Of a stretch of 64,000 nt of DNA, positions 34,601 through 46,800 are shown one piece after another; position 1 is the stretch's first letter, and every line of letters begins with the position of its first letter. The stretch is taken from NCBI GenBank assembly GCA_018105865.1, contig CM030869.1, positions 3,347,025-3,411,024 on the forward strand, given 5' to 3'. This DNA is from Metaphire vulgaris. Lineage: Eukaryota; Annelida; Clitellata; Crassiclitellata; Megascolecidae. Both the position numbers and the translations under genes were made by a program. The notes beneath the pieces are model-generated. The model worked only from the letters and a program-made list of their open reading frames with translations, was not told where the DNA came from and made no database searches.

Positions 34601-37600
34601 TAGAAAGGTAAAGGGTTAATGCATTGGCTTGATGCGTATAGGAGAATTGTAGGGTTAACTTAGCACCGTTAGTTTTTCTACCGGCAACACCTTGTAGCTG
34701 AAGCACCAGCTTTAAAACAAGCCTCAAATAGACAATAAATTGTATTTGATTGCTTGTATTACTTATTAATTAATTATATATTTTTTAGCTCCTGATCCAG
34801 TGCACCCTAGTCCTTCTACTGCTGCCCAGCGCCGCGCTCAGAGGCGCCTGACGCGAGTTGACAACAGGTACCACTCAGGTACGTCAGTCTTCTAGAGCTG
34901 GCAGTATAATGTTGTTGGCTGTTCGATGTGATGCGAAGTTGGTTAAGCACCACTCGGTGCGGTTAGCACTTGGTTGGGTGACCGTCTATTGATGATCTAT
35001 CGCAGGTTGATTACTTCTTGCTGTAAGTAGGCAAGTACCAGGATTTGCAACCCTTGGTGTGGCTATTTACTGAAAAGATTGAATTGCTAGGAATGTGTGT
35101 TAACTCTTTGTGCATAACACATAGAATGTATATTAGCATATCATGCCATTCTGAATTTAGGATGGGTTTGTTTATGGATGTGAATCTTGGACCATAAAAA
35201 AAGAACTGGAGAAAAAATTAATAGCAACAGAAAATAAATGGCTTAGAAGAATACCAAGGATTGGATACAAAGAACATACAGTATAACAAATGAAGAAGTT
35301 AGAGAGAGAACACTGCAACCGAGCATCATGGAAGAAATCAGACAGAGAAGAATGAAATGGACTGGACACATACTCAGAATGGAAGAAATAAGAAACCCAA
35401 AACAAATTTTCAACTACAAACCAGAGGGAAGAAGATCTAAAGGAAGACTGAAAAGACGATGGGTGGACGGATTGGAAGAGGATCTGCACATGGCAGGGCT
35501 GAACCTCAATGGAAAAACTGATGGAAGATACCGAATGACTTTGGAAGAAATAGCAAAGGACAGAGAACTTTGGAGAGATGTCATGGAGAAGTCAATAGCT
35601 GGACACAGCTGAAAGACGAAGACCTGACCTGACTGTTTTGGTGAACTTCTGATGAAACCAGAATAGGAATGATGGCAAAGGCAGCCTTCACACAACTTAA
35701 AACAATCCTCACAAACAAACACATTATAACAACAGCATGGTTCAGAATTCTTCAGATCAGAAACATGGGTGTTGATAAGAACAACAGAAAGGAAACTGAA
35801 AGCTGCAAAGATGTAGTTTCTCAGACGTATGCAAACAATTTCATGGGCAGAAAAAAATTACCAATGAGGAAGTACTAAAAGCCTTGGGTGTAAAAAAGAA
35901 AATTGGTAAAAACCATAAAAAAGCAACAGTTGGAATTTATTGGACGTCTAATTAGAATGGATTGGAAAATCTAGTCTTAACAGGAAATATAGAAGGGAAA
36001 AGAGCAAGAGGTTGACAAAGATTAAAGTATACAGACAGCCTAAGAGAAGCAACAAGACCTAAAGACAACATCGAACTGACAAGGAAAGCCAGAAACAGAG
36101 GAGAGTGGAAATCCATGGTCGCCGACTTAGCAATACATGACACATGAAGAAAAAGAAGAGAACTTATGACCCATTATTTGAGCCTTAACCCCTTAACTGG
36201 GAATCCCGGATATATCCATCCATTTTACATTGAGTTACAGTTAAATACATGGTTAAGGGGTTAATATTGCTTGCATAAATAAATGTTTAAAATCCAGAAT
36301 CCATTACCAGTTCAGACTTCTCATTCAGTGCAAGAATGCGATAACAAGCTTTCACTTTCATATCCTCACTTTCTCATAACATGCATCTCTCTGTAACACA
36401 CACACACACACACACACATGCACACACACACACACAGTACATGGCAGATGCATGGAATATATGGCAGTACGGGCTGTGTATGGTTTGTTCATAAGTATAT
36501 TATGAGTTATATGCATAAATATTATCAGTAGTTCTATTGCCTGGACATATGTTTTGCATTCTACCAGAAAACCGTTAGTGCTTATGTCATCTTATCAATT
36601 GTTTTGATTACGATTAAGTGTAAAGTGTAGGTTTTTCACTTTGCACATATTTTTCTGCTCAATGCAATCTGATGAATTTGATATTTCCTTGATAACTTGT
36701 TAAGTTAAAATCTTCTCTCCATTATTGCTCACTCTCTTACTGTCGCAGACAGTAAATTAATTTCCTGCCTCGACGTTTGGCTGAAAGTTAATTACTGGTA
36801 ATTGGTTCTGTAATAACATCGGCCAGAACTCTTTCATCTCATGCTGCATGAGCTAAACGATGCCTTTTACTCTCTCTCTATTCGCCACGTCATTTTAAAT
36901 GCATAGCCTGCTATATGCAATAGCCTATATCAGGGATGCACAAGCCGCGGGCCAGATCCGGCCCGCCAGCATGTTCGGATTGGCCCGAGAACAGTAATTT
37001 ATAAAAATTGAAATTGTCTATCAACTGAATGCACTATCCAAATCAATGGGGCCGCTACTAATCTGTGTGTCAAGCAGTATTTCATAGCAACATTTATTAA
37101 AATATAATTTTGTTTGAGTTGCGAATTTATACAAAATGTATCATAAATTATAGAAGCAGGGTTTTGAGATTGTGACCCCGGGCTTGATTTCTGTAGTGCC
37201 GTAGTAGTATAATACTTTCAAATCTACAGGGTGGCGCAAAAAACCGTACATTTAGGTTTGCATTTAATATAGTCTGTTAATTTTGCATTTATTTTTATGC
37301 GTTTATTTTAAATCTCTTTCACTTTCTCTTGTTGTAATGGTTCTTTCTGCTTTCCCTTTAATCTAGGGTGCTGGTTATGGATGATTATTTCCAATCTTAT
37401 CTTTCAGCTGTGAGGTGTCCTAGCAATAATACTATGAGGGCCTGATTATTTTAATATTATTGTTATTATTATTACTATTATTTTATTATTATATTACACT
37501 GTTATCAGTCGGACGGTAACCATTAAAAAAGGGCAGCTTTCCTTCTTTGGACACATAATGAGGAAGGAAGGCCTGGAGCATTTGGCAATAACCGGAAAAG

Positions 37601-38558
37601 TGGAGAGAAAAAGAGTTAGAGGAAGACAGAGAAACTCCTATGTTGACTGTGCCTATGAGAAGGAATTGAGGGAGTAAAGAATAACATCGAATTAATAAGA
37701 GGATGTCGAGATCGAACAAAGTGGAAATTCACGGTCGCTAACGTAGAAATCCACGGCACCTAAAGAAAAAGACACTGTTGTCGCATATCTGCGCCTCTGA
37801 GTAGAAATAGAAGAGGCACTATACAAATGTCACATTACTATTCTATTCTATTCTATCCCGGACAATTTATGCAGCGCAGTAGCATGGCTAACAGTCAAAA
37901 ACAAGAGCGCTTTACATCAACGCGCATTATTATGCACGATTATTACTTTACATCAGCACGCATTATTACGCACGATTACATTACATTACATATCTAACTG
38001 CAGTTTCACTGCAGTTACGACAGCCACAAATCACAGCTTGTTGTGAGGACGTCATATGTTTGCAGCGTACAGTAATGCTTCACTTATGTCTGCACTTTGG
38101 AGAAGTCTTTCAGACTCAACTCCATTGGCCTTCCTTGTATGCAAATATGTGGTGTTTTCCTTCAGCTAACTGAAACTGAAGAAGCAGAACTGAAAGAATG
38201 CTGCCCAAATGCATCAGCATTTGGGTTTATATGAGGAAAGGTAAAGGTAGTCCCATACTCAAACGAGCGCAGGGCCCGGCGCTGATCTCCGGTTACTAGG
38301 CAAGCAGTGACGCAGGTGGCTTACGCCATAAACCTAGAGTAGGCTGCCATTACTTTCTCCAGACCCGCATTTTACTTTTGCAGCTTAACACTGCTACCAA
38401 TTTATCGACGCCTAAGCGATGAACGGCTTGGTCACCCATCCAAGTACTAACCGCGCTCGACGTTGCTTAACTTTGTTGTTCTGACGGGAACCGGTCGCAC
38501 AACGCCAAGTGGGCCTGGTGTATATGACAGAGGACAATGATGATGATGATGATGATTG

Positions 38559-38624
<66 letters not shown>

Positions 38625-39431
38625 CAGAGACTTTTGCCTTTTAAGTTTGACGATTGCTTTGAATAGAAATTCGTACGGAGGCCGTGATGCAGGCGTTGGC
38701 GCTGAACAAGAAGCAGTCGATGGCCCCTATGCCGTCTAAACGAACGTCTGCTGTCTATAATCAGAATCGCTGTAGAGAACACACAGGCGGTAAGCACTGA
38801 ATATGGCGACTGCTGATGTGCTGTCTTAGTTAATTTGCCGAAATGATGAGTGATATGCATGTCCGTAAATCATAACAATAATGGTATCACGACAATTCGT
38901 CTACAGACTTTAAGCCTACCGACAGAAGGTCTACTACAATATCTGGGCTATGGTTAGGGTTAGGGTGGGTTTAGGTTAGGGTTATTGCTAGGGTTGGGGT
39001 TAGAGTTAGGGTAGGGTTATGGTTAGGTTTAGGTTTGGGTATCGTAGTAGACATACTGTCGGTAGACCTAAAGTCTGTAGACGAATTGTCTCAGGACCAA
39101 TAATAATAATTAAATTGAAAATCCTAATTTTGTCGTAAATTCTTGTAGTATGCATAATATTTTGTATTCCTTTGAACTGTGCAAGACATAGTTGAGTTTT
39201 GTTGTTATGATGATGATGGTTACCAGCAGGGTGCGATTTGTAGGGGGGAAGGTGGGAATCTGCCCCCCACTGCACAACTACATCTCCCCTACTGCTACAT
39301 CCTCCACAGCTACATCCCCCACTGCTAAATTTCCCCAACAACTACATCCTCCAAGCTCGACTTGTTCCCCTCTCTGCTTCAGGTCACAAATCGCACCCTG
39401 GTTACCAGTGATGCTGATGATGAAAACAATG

Positions 39432-39462
<31 letters not shown>

Positions 39463-40741
39463 CTGAGCTTGTAAAGATACTTGCTTATTTCTTTATCGTA
39501 TGTGACAGAATTTTTGCCTTCTGCGACGATTGCAGATTCGTCGTCTGATGACGACAGCATCTTTGACGACGATTCTTCCCGCGAGCATCTTCCGCAGCCT
39601 CCGCCGCCGGGTTCTTCGCGCTCCACGCCTTCGGGCGCCACGCCCAAGCGCCACGTCTCTGACACGACCAGTCCCACTTCTGGCGGCGCCAGCGTCGTGA
39701 CGCGCGCCAGCCCGGCACCTGCCAGCCGTTCCAGTGCCGTCTATCAGAAAGTCGCCATTCCTGGCGCTTCCTCTGTTCACAGCAATCTTGATGTACTTCC
39801 GACATCAAGACCTCAGTGTAAGTCGCAGAGGTGTAGGCATTACGGTCGACTGATAGCTACTTTCATAACTTCTCGAGTATATTTAAAATAGCGATGTTGC
39901 TTAGGTGAGAGGGGGAAGTTAGCAGAGTGGTAACAACACTGGATGACGGAGCAGAAGGTCGCGGGTTCAATTCCCGCAGGAGCCCTAAGGTCGACTCAGC
40001 CTTACTCGCTAGAGGGTGGTGGTAAACTGAGGAGCAGCGTTAAGTTGTGAGGTAAAATGTGGGTCTGGGTAGAAAGTAATGGCAACCTGCTCCAGATTAA
40101 TGGATTATACCACCTACGTCGCTGATCGCTGCCCAGGCCGGAGATAAGCGCCGGAACCCAACGCTCGGACTCGAGTACGGGACCTACCTTTACCTTCCTT
40201 TACTGTAGATGAGAATTAACATTGTCTTTGTGCCAGTGGCATAGCCAAGAGGATTGGGTTTGGGGGTTAAAACCCCCCTTGAGCACCAACGAACAAATTT
40301 TTTTTATGTGTTTCCATGCATTTTAAATTTTTGGACGTGGTTTTTAGGGTCAAAACCCCTCTTGTGGCTGCTGACCAAAATTTTTTAAGCGCCATAGGCG
40401 TGACGACCTTTTTTTGCTTGTCTGCATCTGAAAGGAAAAATTTTAGAAGGAAAGACATAGGATAGATACATAGGATGACCTTTTTTGCTTGTCAAGATTT
40501 TTCGAAAGTTGATTACTGTCAAAAGTCAGTACCAAAACCCTCTTCTGGAAATCCTGACTACGCCACTGCCTTGTACTATGCCAAGTTATGTTTAATGGAG
40601 TTTGTAGAAATAAGCCTTTACTGAAATTGTGGATGTTTAAATTTCAGGTGGTCAGCCAGGAAGTGCACTTGCAGATGTTGTTCAAATCTACGGTCAGGGT
40701 AGGTCATCAAATAGCCAGAGAGGCACATTATTTGCAATTAT

Positions 40742-40833
<92 letters not shown>

Positions 40834-43800
40834 ACCTCAAAATCACTGTGCGGCAGTTGGAAACTGCTGTGCGGCTTCATCTTAGAGGGAACATTGCTGA
40901 TGATTATGTTTTTGTATCTTTGATACATCTATTCATCTCATCTAATCTTATTTGCTTGTATGACAGCTTTTAGATTTTTTGCTAGACAGAGTCGTTCTCT
41001 ATGTGAATTTTCCATGCTGTATTTACAGCCGTTGTTATTGCGCGCGCGCGCGCGTGTGTGTGGTCTGTGCCTGTTTTAGGTCCCAGCATTTCGCAGCCAC
41101 CCGATCTGACGAGCAACATGATGCCGCAGAACGACCGCTCAAGCCGTCATAACTCGTCGCACGCGCGGTCGGTCCGCGTCACCTCGGCCGTGTCGACCGG
41201 ATTGCCGGCAGACGCTGATGGTGGTTGGTTTCTCTTTTTTGTGTTGTCATGCTTTCGTCCAGTAAAGATGCTATAACTGCCCTTCGGATGTTGACTATTG
41301 CATGGCTGATCAATGATCATATATCTTTCCCATAGCTAATTTAAGAAAGGCTGAGCGCCTAAGAATAAGCAGCTACTGTTGTGCTGCTTTCCAAGGCGCT
41401 ATAGAAATCCACGAGATTTTACCTTTACTTACTTACTTTACTTTAATGAATTGAATTTTATTTGACGCTTTCTGTGATGTTTTCAGTTTTTAGACAGGGA
41501 AAAGTTTCTGCAAAGATTCAACAATTATGGAACACCCTAAAAGTGGGTTTCTTTCATATTTGTTTTACAAAAACAAACTGACTTTGTGTTGTAGTTAACA
41601 GTTGTTAGTCGCGTTAATTTTTTGGGTCTTGTAGTAAAGATGCAAAGTTTTAACGTTTTTTCGGACACTTTTACACCATCCGTGCTTGGTCTAGATTGTG
41701 CACTACTTGTACAAAATAGGGCTGTTGGTAGTGTAGGTTAAAGTTTGTATATACTAATAAAAATCTTTACAGTGAGAATCAATTGAAGCCAGGAAATTGG
41801 AATGCTTATAACATACTTGCATACATACATAAAGTTCATTTACTAGGCACAATTATTACAAATGCGCCTGTTTCAGATTACCACTACTCTCACAGGCCAA
41901 TATAATAACATTACAGTGAAACCCGCTTAATTGCATAGGTGCCGTGCAAGCCTTGCTTATGCGCTTAACTGGGCTATGCAATTAGCCGGGACGTCTGATA
42001 ATTAATTATACGTGCAAAACACTGGTTCGGGTTTTTATGTTATAAGATTGGACCTCAGTTTCTTCTTTATGCTACAGATGGTTAATCAGAGTTGTTGTAA
42101 TGCTTGCTTTAAATATGTGATTCTCTGAGCTAATGGTAATGGTTTTTTGTACAGTGGATCCCACTTAGTCGCATACCGCTTAATTGCATAACCCGCATAA
42201 TCACTTAACAACATAAAAACCCGAACCAGTGTTTTGTGTGTACAATTAATTATCAGACGTCCCGGCTATTTGCATAGCCCAGTTAAGCGCATAAGCAAGG
42301 CTTGCACGGCACCTATGCAATTAAGCGGGTTTCACTGTAATGTTATTATATTGGCCTGTGAGAATGGTGGTAATCTGGAACAACTTTGGTAAATGTGCTT
42401 ATGCAGGCTAATTCAAAAGCCCAGAAATCAAAGGTATTTTGTGTGGAAAGCTGCCATTGGTTGGCCATAGGTCCACTGTTGAAATTCCATCTTTTGGCTC
42501 TGTAGAACAGAACAGATGGGACATGTGTGTGTCACTGCGACCAGTTACCCTGGCTACTATAGTGGTATCCAGTGTTTACCAACAAAGTCCGGTTGCTCTG
42601 CCCACTGGTGGGCAGAAACCATAGAAACCATTGTCGTCTATTAATAGACGCCAATGGGAGAAGCAGATTTCTTGCTGGTGGGCATAGATCAGTGACCATA
42701 GAGATTGTTCTGGATACTCATATTATATGAATTCCAAGAACAACGATGACCTATTGAACTGAATTATAATGATTTAATCGAATGAACTGTAATTTCGACA
42801 GAATAGAAAAGAACGCTCTAAAATGGCTACCCTTGAAAATCTCTCTTTCCCCCCTCCCAATCTCTACTTCCTCCAAAACTATCCTGCTAGAATTTTGATC
42901 ATCGCTAAAAAGCCCTAAATAATTTTATTAATCAAAAACACCCTGCCAGTGTATGTGTGTGTGTGTGTTTGTGTGTGATAGATTCTGGTTTCGAGTGCAA
43001 GCGAGAGATTCCACTTACTCAAGTGCATTCTATACAGAAAGAGTGCAATTGAATGGCTGGGTCTGATGTATTGTGTCAAATGCTATACGCTGAATGTTGT
43101 AGTTCATTTGCATTGCATTTTGTTTGTACGCAACGTGCATTTTCTGTTCTGGTTTTCAGCGTCCAAAACGAAGACCTCTGCGCGAGTTTTTTGTCGACGA
43201 GGAGGAAGGTGTACTTGAAAGTAAGTATGAAGTTAAGCAAATAACCTCCCGAGAGATATTATTTTTGGTTAATTCGTCTGTAATTTTTCCATTTCAGTTT
43301 CTCTCACAGTAAGTTGGGTTGATAAGTGGAGTTTGCTTCTTTGCACAGAAGTTGTCTTGCCTATCAGGTCCTTCCTTGCCTAGCTCTGGCTTCAGGTGTC
43401 GCCCAACAAGAAAAGCCCGACTACCGTACATAAAATATACCTTCTTGCATGGAGGGAGAAACTGGTGGTGCAGTATGAGGGTTCGAATCTGGCCATAGCC
43501 ACTGGCAGGGATGTTAGTCCTTGGTCTTGGTCCTGGCCTCAAGGACTCCTTAAGGACAAGTTACGAGTCTTTGGTCCTGGCCCTGGCCTTGAGGGTTGAG
43601 TCCTTGGTCCTGGCATTGAGGGCTGAGTCATGTCCTGGCCTTGAAGGTTGAGGCCTTGGTCTTGGTCCTAGCCTTGAGGGTTGAGTCCTTGTTCCTGGTC
43701 CTGGCCTTGAGGGTTGAACCCATCCTGGCCTCGAGGGTTGTGACCTTGGTTTTGGTTCTGGCCTTGAGGGTTAAGTCCTTGTTAACATCTCTGGCCATTG

Positions 43801-46800
43801 CATAGTTCGTATTTGCGCAGTTGTTTGCCCAACTTGCTCTGCATTCTTGACTTTTTGATTGACTCATTGTGTGCACAGCCATGTAATCTATAATAAAAAT
43901 AGTAATGATAATGGAGTTGGCTCAAAAATATTGTTTTTGTTTAGTTTTATTTAAAGTCATAACATTTTATTACAGATAATGAGATTTTAATATTTTTAAT
44001 TTCAGATTTTAATATCTCGTTCGATTGTTCCATGTAAAACACTTTTGACTTTGGCCCTTGCTATGTTACTGTGCTATACAAATTGTCATAAAGAATAGAA
44101 TAGAATAGATAAGTTTGTTACTCGGAGTCTCGGACTTGTAGGATGTTTACCGTATTTGTGTTGCTTTAAGTGCCTGCCGTTGATCCAAACGCTCCAAAGC
44201 CTGAGGGAAGTACAATTGCTCCAGCAGTCGGTGAACAACTCATTGTAAGTAAAAGGTGCCGTTGTAGATTTTAGGTTGCATCTGGGTGCATTCAACCTGA
44301 CGTCTTGTTATTATTTTCTTTCAAAAATTGCATTTGTATCTTGAATATTTGAATTTGTATCTTGCATATTGATTCATTGGGAATGCAGGCTTTGGATAGA
44401 GATTGCTTCTCTTCTCCTGCTTCTCCCTTTTAGTATCCTAATTCTTTAACGTCAATTTAAATATATCAAATATCTAATATATCTAATATCGAAATATGAT
44501 ATACGTTTACATTTGTCTGTACAACTATTTTTCCGATATTGAATTGTAATATTAACGATCTTTGGTTCTGATTTTGATACTAATAAACTGATTCTGTATG
44601 TGCTGTATAGGCACAGTATATGCTTTAGATTCTGGTATATTATTATTTATTATTATTTTATATATTAATGGTGGGTCATAGGCAAGACCATTGCCACATC
44701 ATTGTTAAAGAAAGATGTTAACTCATGTTGTATGTATGTATGTAGCTTGGTGGTAGTGGTGGTAGTAGTAGTGGTGGTGATGTTGATGATGATGATATTG
44801 ATATTGGCCTAGATTCCATCTGGTCTGCCACGAAACCTAGAAGCGGCTGTTCATAGGTATGGTTCAGCGACGTACAAAGCCACTTCTGCGACCGTTCTTG
44901 ACGCAAATGGCAAGCCAACTGTTTCGCTTCTCTATGGTGAGTTTTTCACGCAGACGTTGCATTATTTGGCTTTGGAAATTTCAAAGTCGAACCGCAAATA
45001 TTCGGATATTCGGATTTCATTAGATCAGCTTTTGATGAATGTTGATTAAACAACTGTATTAACATTTAGTAGTATTCCAGAGGTTGGTAAGAATGATTAT
45101 TTGTATGTTATTTTGATTATGTATAATAACATTTGTATGTTGTTTTATTGATATGTAGCGACATTATGTTATTTTAATTATTTCTAAAATCATTTCCACC
45201 ATAGCTGTAACAACCTAGCCTCACTGCCCTTTGGATGTTGACTATTGCCTGGCTGATCAAATACAGCGGAGTAGTGGTAGGGTTCCTGCCATGCAACCGG
45301 AGGGTAGCGGGTTCGAATCTGACCCTGACCACTGCATAACGAGCTTGGACCAAGTTTTTCGCCCATGACTTACTCCTCACTTACAATTGTTAACTGTGAA
45401 AAACTTAACGTGAGTGTTAACAACCATGTAATACAGTGGATCCCACTTAATCGCATACCGCTTAATTGCATAACCCGCATAATTGCATAACAACATAAAA
45501 ACCCAAACCAGTGTTTTGTGCATACAATTAACTATCAGACGTCCCGGCTATTTGCATAGCCCAGTTAATCGCATAAGCAAGGCTTGCACGGCACCTATGC
45601 AATTAAGCGGGTGTCACTGTAATAAATGATTTATGATTTGATGTGATAATTTCTGGTTTTAATGGCTTTTTTGCAGGAAAGTTGTATGGCAGGACACACA
45701 AGATTGCTTACAACCTGTTGCACAAAGTTGGGCCGAAAGGTGATCCAGGTGTTAAAGTTGGAGACCGAGTGAGTAGACTTACTTTTGCAACAAGATTTTT
45801 TCAAATTCGATTAAACATTCGACCTTTGCTTAAAATATTGCGTAGATTCATACTTGTTTATCTCTTTATTTTAGGAATTTTTTCTTTATTTTATTTTTCG
45901 TTATTTTAGGAATTTTTCTTTATTTTCTTCTATTTCTTTATTTTAGGAATTTTTCTTTATTTTATTTTTCTTTATTTTAGGAATTTTTCTTTATTTTCTT
46001 TTCTTTATTTCTTTATATTAGGAATTTTTCTTTATTTTATTTTTCTTTATTTTAGGAATTTTTCTTTATTTTATTTTCTTTATTTCTTTATTTTAGGAAT
46101 TTTTCTTTATTTTATTATTTTATTTTAGGAACTTTTCTTTATTTTATTTTTTTATTTTGGGAATTTTTACACAAAGCACGGTGATGCTGGATATTGACAT
46201 TGTGTTTATTTGCACCTGTTTATGGAGTGGTCTTGACACGACATGCTATGCATTGCTCTGCCTCTTAACAGGTGGCACTGGTGTATCCAAATAATGAGCC
46301 GGTGTCGTTCATAAGTGCATTCTATGGCTGCCTGACAGCCGGCGTTGTTCCAGTTCCAATCGAAGTTCCTCTGACCAAGAGGGTTAGTTGTGTGTGGCAC
46401 GAGTTTTGTCGCTTTGTTCTTACATTTGTGTCTTGTAACTATTTAAGATTTGTTTTATGGGCCCCATAGACTGCCATTGTTGCATTAATGCTGTGATTTG
46501 TTTACATATGTGTGTGTGCGTGCGTGTGTGTGTGTGTGTGTGTATGTGTGTGTATGCGCACGCGCTATAATGCAGTTATATAATTTATTTATCTATTTAT
46601 TCGTTTAGCTGGGCAATTTATATAGTGCAATAAGCCTGGCTGTAAGCTGCTTTCACGCCATTCTTCAATATCATGGTGTGGAAGCAGTTTACAGGATCTT
46701 AGCCACAGAGCGATGAACAGGAAAGAATGGCAGAAAACTGTGGAGATGGCATTATACACCAACGGGCGGTGAGCCCACGGTTAATGATGATGAATACCGG

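Noticed and set aside
35328..35612. Possible novel gene with a basic, Trp-rich protein
   Set aside because: The WTGHILRME and GRLKRRWVDGLE patterns identify it as the C-terminus of a LINE ORF2.
38447..38860. Poly-His and poly-Asp open frames around 38540
   Set aside because: Products of the (GAT)n repeat; the real DIP2 exon 4 is in another frame just downstream.
38941..39040. A true chromosome end or telomere fusion
   Set aside because: The TTAGGG tract is degenerate and lies inside symmetrical inverted arms within a DIP2 intron.
39911..39990. tRNA gene
   Set aside because: A- and B-box are present, but there is no cloverleaf and a 200-bp conserved tail follows; it is one of several tRNA-derived SINEs.
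45866..46160. CRISPR-like array
   Set aside because: Units are direct repeats without unique spacers, in an animal intron.
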